The notes under the pieces are model-generated. The model saw only the letters and a program-made list of their open reading frames with translations, was not told the origin of the DNA and did not search any database. A stretch of DNA of 64,000 nucleotides from Candidatus Kryptoniota bacterium. GTDB taxonomy: Bacteria > Bacteroidota > Ignavibacteria > Kryptoniales > Kryptoniaceae. Position numbers and translations under genes: made by a program. Shown in pieces: positions 55,584 through 64,000 of this stretch; positions within the stretch are counted from its first letter, which is position 1, and each line of letters begins with the position of its first letter. The stretch lies in assembly GCA_938074445.1 (NCBI GenBank), contig CALJEK010000012.1, positions 1-64,000 on the forward strand, given 5' to 3'.

Positions 55584-56600
55584 TTGTTCCATTTTTCAAA
55601 CATACTTGTTTGCAGAACCGACAAAATTGGAGATGTGGTGTTAACTTTGCCTGTTATAAATGTCATAAAAAACCATTACCCTGAATCGAAACTAACTTTT
55701 CTCGTAAGCGAATATACAGCTGAAATCGTTGATGGTCACAAAGCCGTTGATGAAATTATGATTTACAAACCTAATGAAAATATCTTTCGACTTGCGAAAA
55801 AAATAAAGCAAAAGAAATTTGACCTTGCTATCGTTGTCTTCCCTGTTTTCAAAATTGCACTTGCACTGTGGCTTGCAGGCGTCCCAGTAAGAGTCGGCAC
55901 TGGATATAGACTTTTCTCATTTTTATTTAACGTAAGGGTTTTTGAACACAGAAAATATGCCCAAAAGCATGAAGTTGAATATAATCTCAATTTGCTCAAA
56001 GCAATCGGTATCAAGGCGAACGAAATTAAGTTTGATATATTCATACCTGACTCTTCACTTGAAAAAGTGAAAAAGGTTTTAGATGAAAACGGCTTGAGCG
56101 AGGGTAGCTACATAATAATTCACCCTGGGAGCAAGGGCTCAGCGCGGGATTTAAAACCGAGCAAATTTAAAGAGTTAGCACAAAAATTAAGCGACTTTGG
56201 TTTTAAAATTATCATCACGGGGAGCGAATCCGAAAAAGAACTTACCAAATTTGTAAGCGATGGGCTAAAAAACGTTTATGATTTTGCCGGTTTATTCAAT
56301 CTTAAGGAGTTATCCGCATTAATAAAAAATGCATCAATCTTCATATCAAATTCAACAGGACCAATTCATATAGCAAGCGCTGTTGGAACTCCAGTCGTTG
56401 GATTTTATCCGCCGATCAAGGTCATGAGCCCAAGACGATGGGGTCCTTACATAGATGACAAAATTATCTTTATGCCGAATGTTCCTTTTGAATGCGAGAA
56501 ATGCATTGGCGAAAAATGCAAATTCTTTGATTGCATGGATTTGATAAATATAGATGAGGTAGCCAAAGCAATAAAAGAAAGACTTAAAGTCAATGTATAA
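55584..56600 (+). CDS. glycosyltransferase family 9 (ADP-heptose:LPS heptosyltransferase-like)
   Basis: A 338-residue cytoplasmic glycosyltransferase. The start ILVCRTDKIGDVVLTLP is the family 9 N-terminal motif, and HPGSKGSARDLKPSKFKELA, ISNSTGPIHIASAVGTPVVG and the cysteine-rich CEKCIGEKCKFFDC tail are typical of heptosyltransferases that build the lipopolysaccharide core. The only usable start in frame is a TTG at 55584, because a stop lies 18 bases upstream. It overlaps the next gene by eight bases and opens a long plus-strand operon. Sugar and acceptor are unknown. Confidence 0.9.
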   Translation: MFHFSNILVCRTDKIGDVVLTLPVINVIKNHYPESKLTFLVSEYTAEIVDGHKAVDEIMIYKPNENIFRLAKKIKQKKFDLAIVVFPVFKIALALWLAGVPVRVGTGYRLFSFLFNVRVFEHRKYAQKHEVEYNLNLLKAIGIKANEIKFDIFIPDSSLEKVKKVLDENGLSEGSYIIIHPGSKGSARDLKPSKFKELAQKLSDFGFKIIITGSESEKELTKFVSDGLKNVYDFAGLFNLKELSALIKNASIFISNSTGPIHIASAVGTPVVGFYPPIKVMSPRRWGPYIDDKIIFMPNVPFECEKCIGEKCKFFDCMDLINIDEVAKAIKERLKVNV

Positions 56601-57387
56601 AATTTTTAGCATTTTGCTCGCCCTTTGGGTTGCTATTTTCTTTCAACACGATTTGGACGAGAAAAAGGTTCAATTTAACAGCAGAAAGATTGAACATAAT
56701 GCTTTCAAAGTTGGCGAACGTTTACTTTACGATGTTAAATATCAATTCATCAAAGTTGGTGAAGCTGAAATTTCCCTATCTGAAATAGTTGAGTATAACG
56801 GTCGCAAGTGTTATCGTGCTGTATTTAGAGTTTGGTCTTTGCCATTTTTCTCGGTGTTTTACAAGGTTGACGATAGATACGAAAGTTTAATTGATGTCGA
56901 AGGTATTTACCCATGGAGATTTGAACAACGTATAAGGGAAGGCGGGTATAAGCGAGATTTCTACGCTGAATTTGACCATGTTAATTTGATAGCAAAAACA
57001 TCAGAGGGGGTTTACCCAATTCCACAGTATGCACAGGATGTTTTCTCAGCCTTTTATTACGCAAGAACGCAAGATTATTCAAATAAAAAAGTTGGAGATA
57101 GAGTAAGGCTTGAAAACTTTTACAGAAATAAAACATATCCACTTGAAATCAAATATCTTGGCGAGCAAATCGTGAAAGTTAAAGCTGGGAAATTTAAATG
57201 TGTTGTAGTTGAACCGTTGATAGTTGAAGGTGGGCTTTTTAAGGCAAAAGGTAGATTTTTTCTATGGATAACAAACGATGATAAAAAAATTCCAGTCAAA
57301 ATGACAGCCGAGATACCGATAGGAAATGTGTCGGGGGAACTGAGGGAATTTGAAAACATCGAAAAAATAGACGCAAAGATAGAGTGA
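56593..57387 (+). CDS. DUF3108 family protein
   Basis: A 264-residue exported protein with a signal peptide or anchor at residues 1-17 (FSILLALWVAIFF). The mature part is beta-rich (FKVGERLLYDVKYQFIKVGEAEI, SLPFFSVFYKVDDRYES, VKAGKFKCVVVEPLIVEGGL, RFFLWITNDDKKIPVKM), as in DUF3108 proteins of the envelope. The family is uncharacterised; proximity to a lipopolysaccharide glycosyltransferase suggests an envelope role. It overlaps the upstream gene by eight bases and its stop is TGA sharing a base with the next ATG (TGATG). Confidence 0.85.
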   Translation: MYKIFSILLALWVAIFFQHDLDEKKVQFNSRKIEHNAFKVGERLLYDVKYQFIKVGEAEISLSEIVEYNGRKCYRAVFRVWSLPFFSVFYKVDDRYESLIDVEGIYPWRFEQRIREGGYKRDFYAEFDHVNLIAKTSEGVYPIPQYAQDVFSAFYYARTQDYSNKKVGDRVRLENFYRNKTYPLEIKYLGEQIVKVKAGKFKCVVVEPLIVEGGLFKAKGRFFLWITNDDKKIPVKMTAEIPIGNVSGELREFENIEKIDAKIE

Positions 57388-58340
57388 TGAAATCAAAATA
57401 CGAAAAAATTGACCTCTCAAAGGTTAAAACAATTTCAATTAAAAACAGGAAAAGCAAAGTTAACGCAGAAGAATTTGCGAAGGTGTTTGACCCCAAAAAA
57501 CAAAATTTTTCAGAGTTCATCGATTCACTCCCTGAGATACTCGTGGCAAAAGATTTAAAAATCCTTGTCGACAAGATTGTAAATGCTTATGAAAAAAATA
57601 AACTTGTCATCTTTTTGATCGGTGCTCATGTTATAAAAGTTGGACTTGCACCGCTTTTAATTGAGCTCGGCAAGCTTGGGGTCTTGAAAGCGATCGCAAT
57701 GAATAGTGCATCCGCCATTCACGATGTTGAAATTGCACTGTTTGGACAAACCTCGGAAGATGTAGCAGAAAATATAATGGATGGGAGCTTTGGTATGGCA
57801 AAGGAAACTGGCGATTTCATAAATCTTACGCTTGAATATTATTGCAAAAATTCAGATCTCGGCTACGGCGAAGCCATCGGGAAAAAATTAAACGAAGTCG
57901 ATGCCCCAAATAAAGATTATAGCGTTCTTGCTTCATTTTACAATTTGGACATACCTGCAACGGTTCATGCTGCCATCGGGACTGATATTGTTCATCAACA
58001 ACCAACAATGGACGGCTCAATCACTGGTGAGATGAGCTTTAGAGATTTTAAAATTCTCTGCAATATTTTAACAAAGCTTGATTCAGATGGCGTGGTCGTG
58101 AATGTCGGCTCAGCAGTTATAATGCCGGAGGTTTTTCTTAAAGCCCTAACCGTAGTGCGAAATCTCGGGCACAATGCCTTTGGCTTCACAACAGCAAACT
58201 TTGATATGTTACGTCATTATAGACCCACTGTTAATGTAATACAGCGACCAACTCAAGGCGGAGGACAAGGCTTTATGATAACAGGTCACCACGAAATAAT
58301 GATACCACTTTTGGTAGCAATGATAAAAAATAAAATTTAA
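57387..58340 (+). CDS. deoxyhypusine synthase-like protein
   Basis: A 317-residue protein of the deoxyhypusine synthase superfamily. The fold markers are IFLIGAHVIKVGLAPLLIEL, KAIAMNSASAIHDVEIALFG, TVHAAIGTDIVHQQPTMDGS and a C-terminal GGGQGFMITGHHEIMIPLLV. True deoxyhypusine synthases carry an active-site lysine in a SWGK motif near the C-terminus that is not present here, and bacteria generally lack the eIF5A substrate. So it is probably a paralogue of unknown activity, perhaps NAD-dependent polyamine chemistry as in homospermidine synthase-like enzymes. The ATG shares a base with the previous stop; an extra GTG codon three bases earlier (57384) is possible. Confidence 0.8.
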   Translation: MKSKYEKIDLSKVKTISIKNRKSKVNAEEFAKVFDPKKQNFSEFIDSLPEILVAKDLKILVDKIVNAYEKNKLVIFLIGAHVIKVGLAPLLIELGKLGVLKAIAMNSASAIHDVEIALFGQTSEDVAENIMDGSFGMAKETGDFINLTLEYYCKNSDLGYGEAIGKKLNEVDAPNKDYSVLASFYNLDIPATVHAAIGTDIVHQQPTMDGSITGEMSFRDFKILCNILTKLDSDGVVVNVGSAVIMPEVFLKALTVVRNLGHNAFGFTTANFDMLRHYRPTVNVIQRPTQGGGQGFMITGHHEIMIPLLVAMIKNKI

Positions 58341-58346
58341 CTTTTG

Positions 58347-59228
58347 ATGGAACAGGAAAATTTCGAGCCAAAAATCGAGAAAGCCAAGAGCTCGCTTAAA
58401 ACTTCCCCAATTGCGATGACTTTGATAGCCCTTGGGACGGTTTTCATATTATACCAGTTCTTCGGAGCGGGTTTATTATTTTTGCTTCTTGGTGGGTTAA
58501 ACGAAGCAAATGTTCAAATCTTCAGGTTGATGACCTTGATCTCCCAATTTTTGTTTATCTTTACCCCAACTTTATTGTTCGCAAGGTGGCAAGAAACTGG
58601 GTATAAAGAAATTTTCAAACTTAAAACACCATCTCTATCTGAGGTCCTTCTTACAATAATTGGAACCTTATCGCTTCAAAATATAGCACAAATATATCTT
58701 TACTTTCAGGACATCATCTTCCCCATCGAAAAGCTTGGTCCAATTTTCGAAACAATGCGAAAACTTATGGAGCGAACTTATTCTATTTTGGTCTCTGCGA
58801 AATCACCGCTTGAATTTGCCTTCGTTGTCTTGGTTGTAGCTTTTACGCCCGCGATATGTGAGGAGTTTCTATTCAGAGGTCTTGTCCAATATAATTTATC
58901 AAAAGCAAGCAATTACAAACTTGGTTTCATTATAACAGGAATTATCTTTGCAATGTATCACGCAAACCCATTCAGCTTTATCCCTTTAGTCGCGCTTGGG
59001 GTTTATTTCGGTTACCTTGTCTATAAATCAGAAAGCATATATCTTTCAGCAATTGCTCACTTTGTGAATAATTTTACCGCTGCCTATCTTTATTACGCCG
59101 TTGGATCAGAAGGAATAATTCCAAACAATAGTTCGGCTTTATTCATAACAATGTTTTTTTCAATAGCGATTTTCTCAATTTCAATTTACATTTTTGAAAT
59201 TTTGCATATAAACAAAACTCAGGAATAA
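58347..59228 (+). CDS. CPBP family intramembrane metalloprotease
   Basis: A 293-residue polytopic membrane protein (about eight helices) of the CPBP/Abi family, whose members cleave or process membrane proteins or prenylated ones. Active-site motifs are all present: EEFLFRGLV (near residue 172), the HANP motif, and HFVNN near residue 235. No CAAX-type substrate is obvious. It lies six bases from the previous and next genes. A TTG one codon upstream is ignored since the ATG at 58347 is normal. Confidence 0.88.
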   Translation: MEQENFEPKIEKAKSSLKTSPIAMTLIALGTVFILYQFFGAGLLFLLLGGLNEANVQIFRLMTLISQFLFIFTPTLLFARWQETGYKEIFKLKTPSLSEVLLTIIGTLSLQNIAQIYLYFQDIIFPIEKLGPIFETMRKLMERTYSILVSAKSPLEFAFVVLVVAFTPAICEEFLFRGLVQYNLSKASNYKLGFIITGIIFAMYHANPFSFIPLVALGVYFGYLVYKSESIYLSAIAHFVNNFTAAYLYYAVGSEGIIPNNSSALFITMFFSIAIFSISIYIFEILHINKTQE

Positions 59229-59234
59229 ACAAAA

Positions 59235-59792
59235 ATGCCAAAGTGTCCACTTTGCGGTTTCGTATATCCAGACGGTGTAACCGTTTGCCCAGATTGCAAC
59301 ATAAACTTAATTGACGAAAAACCCGAAATATGTATATATTGCGGTGCTGAGATTGAACCTGGTTTACCCTATTGCCCTGAATGTGGTAAAATTTTTGTAA
59401 CGAGGATTTTTGAACCTGAAGACGAAATTGAATGCGAGGAACATTTTGATAAACCGGCGGTTGGAATTTGCGTCATATGTGGAAAACCGATTTGCAAAGA
59501 ATGTGCAACTGAAGTTGATGGCAAAATTTACTGCGTAGAAGGAAACCATAAACAATATAAAGAGGATTGGGCTATCGTTTACACAACCCAGTATGAATAT
59601 GAAGCTGAGATGTTAAAAGCAAATCTTGAAAGCGCTGGTATCCCTTGCGTTATCTTCTCTACAAAAGATCACACTTACTTTATGACGGTTGGCTTTGGAA
59701 TAGTTAAAGTGCTCGTTCCGAAAAACAAAAAAGATATCGCACTTAGAATAATTGAAGACCTAAAGTATAGCGATGAAGATTATTACGAATAA
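59235..59792 (+). CDS. zinc-ribbon, B-box-like zinc finger and DUF2007 fusion protein
   Basis: A 185-residue soluble protein. Residues 3-22 form one zinc ribbon (CPLCG...CPDCN), 32-52 another (CIYCGAEIEPGLPYCPEC), about 70-105 a B-box-like finger (CEEHFDKPAVGICVICGKPICKEC...GNHKQ). The C-terminus (about 113-180) is a DUF2007/putative signal-transducing domain (VYTTQYEYEAEMLKANLESA...IPCVIF). All cysteine pairs are intact. Such fusions with DUF2007 suggest a regulatory or adaptor function, but none is known. It precedes cdsA by three bases, which suggests co-expression with phospholipid synthesis. Confidence 0.8.
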   Translation: MPKCPLCGFVYPDGVTVCPDCNINLIDEKPEICIYCGAEIEPGLPYCPECGKIFVTRIFEPEDEIECEEHFDKPAVGICVICGKPICKECATEVDGKIYCVEGNHKQYKEDWAIVYTTQYEYEAEMLKANLESAGIPCVIFSTKDHTYFMTVGFGIVKVLVPKNKKDIALRIIEDLKYSDEDYYE

Positions 59793-59795
59793 AAA

Positions 59796-60629
59796 TTGGG
59801 TAAAAAATTGGGCAATCTCACCATTCGTGTTTTGGTCGCAACCATCGGCATACCTTTAATAGTCCTTATAACGCTTTACGGGAAATTACCTTTTTTCGCT
59901 TTCATACTTGCAATCTCTACCCTTGCGACATATGAATACTACAAGCTCGCAAATTTAAAAAATTCGGCTCCAATTGTTTTGCTCGGGATGCTTGCAATTT
60001 TCGCGATCGATTTAATCTTCTACTTTGATAAAGTTCAACATTTAGTATCGCTTTTCATTTTGACAATCCTATTAATCGGGCTCGTCGAGCTTTTTAGAAA
60101 GCCAAAACCTGGTGGATGGTCGGCTATTTCAAACCTTGCAACGACTTTATTCCCCATTTTTTATATTGGGCTATCGCTTGGGACATTGATTGGATTAAGG
60201 GAATCTAAATATTTTGATTATTTTAAAGCTGGCGTTTTTATAATTTCAATCTTTGCGATAATATGGATTTGTGATACCGCAGCATATTTTGTCGGCAAAT
60301 CTTTTGGGAAACGAAAACTTTATGAAAGAGTGAGCCCGAATAAAACAGTTGAAGGGTTTATCGGGGGCTTAATTTTTGCATTCATATCATCTTTCATAGC
60401 GAAGTATGCCGTGCTTGATTCCTTAACGATCTATGATGCAGTTGCAATAGCAACAATCGTTGGCATCTTTGGACAGCTTGGGGACCTCGTTGAATCCCTA
60501 ATCAAAAGGGATGCTGGCGTTAAAGATTCATCAAATATAATTCCAGGTCATGGCGGTGTTTTTGACAGATTTGATAGTTTGATTTATGTTGCTCCGCTTG
60601 TTTATATTTATTTTACGGTTTTAAAATAA
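59796..60629 (+). CDS. cdsA: phosphatidate cytidylyltransferase (CDP-diglyceride synthase)
   Basis: A 277-residue membrane enzyme with about eight helices that makes CDP-diacylglycerol from phosphatidic acid and CTP. The family signature is GHGGVFDRFDSLIYVAP near residues 245-262, preceded by WICDTAAYFVGKSFGKRKLY and SPNKTVEGFIGG. A TTG start is used three bases after the previous stop; no ATG is near. The rimO gene starts one base after the stop. In this operon it marks membrane-lipid synthesis beside a lipopolysaccharide transferase. Confidence 0.94.
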   Translation: MGKKLGNLTIRVLVATIGIPLIVLITLYGKLPFFAFILAISTLATYEYYKLANLKNSAPIVLLGMLAIFAIDLIFYFDKVQHLVSLFILTILLIGLVELFRKPKPGGWSAISNLATTLFPIFYIGLSLGTLIGLRESKYFDYFKAGVFIISIFAIIWICDTAAYFVGKSFGKRKLYERVSPNKTVEGFIGGLIFAFISSFIAKYAVLDSLTIYDAVAIATIVGIFGQLGDLVESLIKRDAGVKDSSNIIPGHGGVFDRFDSLIYVAPLVYIYFTVLK

Positions 60630-60630
60630 A

Positions 60631-61929
60631 TTGGGGACCCTTGTGAGAAACGGACAGAAAAAAATACATGTTTTAACACTTGGTTGTCCTAAAAATCTTG
60701 TTGACTCTGAAATTTTGATAAGTAGATTGAAAGACAACTTTAAAATCGTTGAAAAACCTGAAAAAGCCGAAATTATGATAATAAATACATGTGGTTTCAT
60801 CGAATCAGCAAAGCAGGAATCGATAGATAAAATCTTCGAGGCTATCTCGCTTAAAGAAAAAGGGAAAGTGAAAAGTGTTTATGTGATGGGTTGCTTATCT
60901 GAACGATATAGAAATGAACTTGAAAAGGAAATACCAGAGGTTGATAAATTTTTTGGCGTTGAACAATTTTCCGAGATTTTAAATGAACTTAAAGTTGATT
61001 ACAAATATGAACTGCTTGGGGAAAGAGAGATTTTAACAACGGGGCATTTCGCCTATCTTAAAATTTCTGAAGGTTGTGATAATCCCTGCTCTTTCTGCGC
61101 CATACCCTTGATCCGCGGGAAACACATAAGCCGTCCGATGGAAGAAATAATTAAAGAAGCTGAAAAACTTGCATGGAAAGGTGTAAAGGAATTAATAATT
61201 ATCGCACAGGACACGACTTACTACGGACTTGACATTTACGGCGAAAGGAAACTCGCCGAGCTTTTACTCCGACTTTCACAAATTGATGGTGTCGAATGGA
61301 TTCGCCTAATGTATACATTTCCAGCAAGGTTCCCCGAAGAAGTTATAGATGTGATAGCGGAGAATCCCAAACTTTGCAAATATGTTGATATTCCGATTCA
61401 ACATATTTCGGATAAGATTCTAAAATCGATGAGACGAGGAATTACAAAACGGAAAACAATTGAACTTCTTGAAAAAATTAGAGAAAAAATTCCAGATGTC
61501 GCAATAAGGACGAGTTTGATAGTTGGTTATCCTGGTGAAACCGAGAAAGAATTTGAGGAGTTGTTGGACTTCGTAAATGAATTTAAATTTGAGCGTCTCG
61601 GCGTTTTCACATATTCGCAGGAGGAAGGAACCCCAGCTTTTGAGCTTGGCGACCCAATTCCGAATGAAGAGAAGGAAAGAAGAATGAGTTTGCTTATGGC
61701 AGCACAGCATGATATCATAGTTGAGAAGAACGAGAAAATGGTTGGAAAAAAACTTAAAGTTTTGATAGATAGAAAGGAGAAAAATTATTACGTGGGTCGA
61801 ACGCAATGGGACGCCCCAGAAATTGATCTTGAGGTTTTAGTTGAAGGTAAAAATTTAAAGGTCGGAGAGTTTTATCAAGTTGAAATTTACGATTTTTTTG
61901 AGTATGATTTAATTGGAAAAGCGGTTTAG
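60631..61929 (+). CDS. rimO: ribosomal protein S12 methylthiotransferase
   Basis: A 432-residue radical-SAM enzyme that adds a methylthio group to an aspartate of ribosomal protein S12. The N-terminal UPF0004 domain starts IHVLTLGCPKNLVDSE. The radical SAM cluster is EGCDNPCSFCAIPLIRG (near residue 148), followed by IDIPIQHIS-like VDIPIQHISDKI. The C-terminal TRAM domain is LKVGEFYQVEIYDFF. I gave the TTG at 60631 as start; the GTG at 60643 is equally possible and would be four codons shorter. Both lack a strong ribosome site. Confidence 0.94.
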   Translation: MGTLVRNGQKKIHVLTLGCPKNLVDSEILISRLKDNFKIVEKPEKAEIMIINTCGFIESAKQESIDKIFEAISLKEKGKVKSVYVMGCLSERYRNELEKEIPEVDKFFGVEQFSEILNELKVDYKYELLGEREILTTGHFAYLKISEGCDNPCSFCAIPLIRGKHISRPMEEIIKEAEKLAWKGVKELIIIAQDTTYYGLDIYGERKLAELLLRLSQIDGVEWIRLMYTFPARFPEEVIDVIAENPKLCKYVDIPIQHISDKILKSMRRGITKRKTIELLEKIREKIPDVAIRTSLIVGYPGETEKEFEELLDFVNEFKFERLGVFTYSQEEGTPAFELGDPIPNEEKERRMSLLMAAQHDIIVEKNEKMVGKKLKVLIDRKEKNYYVGRTQWDAPEIDLEVLVEGKNLKVGEFYQVEIYDFFEYDLIGKAV

Positions 61930-62006
61930 AAACGAATAGACAAGCACTTTTGTTAAAAATCTTGGAACAAAAATTTAAGACCGATTTTAAATCGGGTGGA
62001 GAAAAA

Positions 62007-63311
62007 ATGAGAAGATTAACATTAATTTTGACGATTTTAGCGGTTTTACCCGTTTATTCGCAAGTTGAGACAAGTTTACCCAGAAGTTATGCTATGCCTC
62101 AGTTTTACTTTAACGCCCTTAATTTCGCTGGAGATATGAGCCAAACTGAAAGTAGGGTTGATATATATGTTCAAGTTCCATATGAATATCTACAATTTGT
62201 AAAAGAAGGCAACCATTATGTCGCTAATTATGAAGTCGATGTTAGAATCACAACGCCCAAGGGCAAACAAGTTCTTGAAAAAACATGGACACAGAAAGTA
62301 ATAGCGGATAACTTTGAGCAAACAATTTCAAGGGCTTTCTGGGATATATCACAGGCATTTTTTAACCTTCCTTTTGGTGAATATAAAATTGGCGTTCGGG
62401 TGATTGACCTGGATACAAGGCGCGGGTTTAAAAAGGAAGGAGCAATAAGCGTAAGAAACTTCTCACAAAGTCCAATAGCGATAAGCGATTTAATGATGGT
62501 CTCATCTGTAAAGGTTGAAAATGGCGTCAAAATCATAGTCCCAAATGTATTGAATACAATATCTTCATCTGGCGATAAGAGATTTTATCTTTTCTTTGAG
62601 GTTTACAACAACATGGATATTTCAGATTCGGTCAACATAATTTATAAAATTGACAAAATAAAGAAACGCAAGAAGGAACAAGGGCTCACCCTTACGGGAA
62701 CGCTGAAAGAATTTATTAAACCTGGGAAAAATTCAATTATAATGGAGATACCAGACCTGAAAATCGGCTTTGGCGATTATATAATTTTTATTGAAGCCAG
62801 GATGATGTCAAATCGCGACTATTATTCTGTCAATCAAAGAGGGTTTGTGGTTAGATGGCATGAGATGTCGGAGTTGATAACTGACCTTGACAAAGCAATT
62901 GAACAACTCGTTTATATCGCAAAACCTGAAGAATTGAACTATATCAAGTCAGCACAAGATGATGCGGAGAAAGAAAGGAGATTTCTTGAATTTTGGCGGA
63001 AGAAAGACCCAACCCCAAATACGCTAAAGAACGAACTTATGGAGGAGTATTACAGCAGGGTTAAGTATGCAAATGAACATTTTGGGCATTATCTTGAGGG
63101 ATGGAGAACAGATATGGGAATGGTTTATATAATTTTTGGACCGCCAAGCAGTGTTGATAGACATCCATTCGACATTAATGCTAAACCATACGAAATATGG
63201 TACTATTACGAAATTAACAGAAGATTTATCTTTGTTGATGAGACTGGCTTTGGGGATTACCGTTTGATAACCCCACTCTGGGATGAATGGACAAGGAATA
63301 TATGGCGTTAA
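62007..63311 (+). CDS. GWxTD-domain protein
   Basis: A 434-residue exported protein; the ATG at 62007 follows a GGTGGAG site and gives a signal peptide (ends VYSQVETS). The middle contains beta-rich repeats. The C-terminal third holds the GWxTD region (EGWRTDMGMVYIIFGPPSSV, near residue 370) and PYEIWYYYEINRRFIFVDE, which define a family specific to FCB-group bacteria. Function is unknown. It lies 77 bases after rimO and meets the TonB-receptor gene end-on-end with a four-base overlap of stops (63308-63311). Confidence 0.85.
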   Translation: MRRLTLILTILAVLPVYSQVETSLPRSYAMPQFYFNALNFAGDMSQTESRVDIYVQVPYEYLQFVKEGNHYVANYEVDVRITTPKGKQVLEKTWTQKVIADNFEQTISRAFWDISQAFFNLPFGEYKIGVRVIDLDTRRGFKKEGAISVRNFSQSPIAISDLMMVSSVKVENGVKIIVPNVLNTISSSGDKRFYLFFEVYNNMDISDSVNIIYKIDKIKKRKKEQGLTLTGTLKEFIKPGKNSIIMEIPDLKIGFGDYIIFIEARMMSNRDYYSVNQRGFVVRWHEMSELITDLDKAIEQLVYIAKPEELNYIKSAQDDAEKERRFLEFWRKKDPTPNTLKNELMEEYYSRVKYANEHFGHYLEGWRTDMGMVYIIFGPPSSVDRHPFDINAKPYEIWYYYEINRRFIFVDETGFGDYRLITPLWDEWTRNIWR

Positions 63312-64000
63312 TCAAAAAATGTCCATATAACACCAAACCTTAAACTTCTATCCTGCATCGGATAAAAAGCAGCGGTCATATATTTTGAATTTGTGACATT
63401 GGCAAATGTTAAAAATACAACTACATTTTTAACTCTTCCGCTCAAAAACAAATCAAGCACCGCAAGCCTTTTCATCTCGTACCCACCTTCCGCAAACATT
63501 AGAGTTGAATTTATAAATTTAAATGCGATGAATTCATCTGAGAGTTTACCTCTAATCCCAGCTTTTAAATTCAAAGTTTTTGTCAGCTTGCCATCAAAGA
63601 AAAATTCAGATGTGACGAGGAATCTCGGATATGGCTTTGTTATTTTGTTAAGAATTAGAGATGAATTAACCACCAAATTAAGATTCCAAAATTTAAATCC
63701 AATATTTACATCCCCAAATGTTCGGCTTAAATAGTCTTTGTAAAATGAGGAATCTTTGAACACAAGAAAATTGTAAACTTTTCTATTTTGAATTCTGATA
63801 TCGAATGAAAAACTTTCGCCTTTGAGCCTTGCCCCAACCTCGTAAACAAGATGTCTTTCGAATTCAGCTGATTTTGTTATAAACTGCTCAAGTAGAGTCG
63901 GCACTCTATATGAATGCGAAAGCCCAGCATAAAAGTTGAAATGTCTTAACCTTGTTTCAACGCCAAAACCATAAGCGGACGTTGTTGTATTAAGAAGGTT
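63308..64000 (-). CDS. TonB-dependent receptor, C-terminal end (partial, 5' end beyond window)
   Basis: An open minus-strand frame runs from the right edge with 231 codons including the stop. It contains alternating beta-strand sequence and the receptor-barrel motif FYAGLSHSYRVPTLLEQF, with a last strand FGVIWTFFD. So it is the C-terminal barrel of a TonB-dependent outer-membrane receptor; plug and N-terminus lie outside. The substrate cannot be inferred from this end. Confidence 0.82.
   Translation of the reverse strand, partial: NLLNTTTSAYGFGVETRLRHFNFYAGLSHSYRVPTLLEQFITKSAEFERHLVYEVGARLKGESFSFDIRIQNRKVYNFLVFKDSSFYKDYLSRTFGDVNIGFKFWNLNLVVNSSLILNKITKPYPRFLVTSEFFFDGKLTKTLNLKAGIRGKLSDEFIAFKFINSTLMFAEGGYEMKRLAVLDLFLSGRVKNVVVFLTFANVTNSKYMTAAFYPMQDRSLRFGVIWTFFD

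Overview
The window reads as a chromosome segment of a low-GC bacterium from the Fibrobacterota-Chlorobiota-Bacteroidota (FCB) side of the tree. The evidence is a full-length SprA (type IX secretion translocon), a PorV-like barrel, four secreted proteins with type IX C-terminal sorting domains, a GWxTD-domain protein, TonB receptors and Shine-Dalgarno-poor starts with several TTG/GTG starts. The gene mix resembles Candidatus Kryptonia or Ignavibacteria-like lineages; that placement is inference. I see no insertion sequence, prophage or CRISPR array.

Layout. 1-5438: end of a FadL-type outer-membrane protein, a biotin carrier protein, glycine decarboxylase subunit 2 (gcvPB) and a YyaL/DUF255 protein. 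5485-22561 (minus strand): a compact nutrient-acquisition locus read from a LacI-type regulator downwards: a type IX-secreted binding protein, a TonB receptor, a very large type IX-secreted protein, a PorV-like barrel, a type IX-secreted (alpha/alpha) barrel enzyme, a CUT1-type ABC importer (binding lipoprotein and two permeases, no ATPase) and a six-hairpin glycosidase-like protein. Two copies of a 13-base CG-centred palindrome flank a promoter of the LacI gene. 22664-29138 (minus): a degraded coding remnant, a NagX-like membrane acyltransferase, a CsgG/TolB-like secreted protein, a small unknown protein, a secreted phosphodiester glycosidase and butyrate kinase.

29231-38101 (plus): a signalling block with a Ser/Thr kinase-ATPase-TPR giant, a sigma-54 activator with a degenerate receiver domain, a long non-coding leader carrying a tandem RNA-like motif, a lipoprotein, a TPR protein and a GAF histidine kinase. 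38149-40875 (minus): ftsE, a methyltransferase and a lipoprotein M24 peptidase. 41068-49814 (plus): sprA, pyk, queC. 50018-55418: uvrA, tRNA-Ser(CGA), a YbaK-family deacylase and a LysM lytic transglycosylase. 55584-63311 (plus): a tightly packed housekeeping/envelope run (glycosyltransferase 9, DUF3108, deoxyhypusine-synthase-like, CPBP protease, zinc-ribbon/DUF2007, cdsA, rimO, GWxTD). 63308-64000 (minus): the C-terminal end of a TonB-dependent receptor.

How it fits together. The type IX system (sprA, PorV-like protein) would export the sorting-domain proteins of the 5-28 kb region, which probably degrade or bind an extracellular glycan. TonB and ABC importers would take up the products, cytoplasmic enzymes would finish them, and the LacI protein would sense the sugar. 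The 29-38 kb block looks like a separate signal-integration module.
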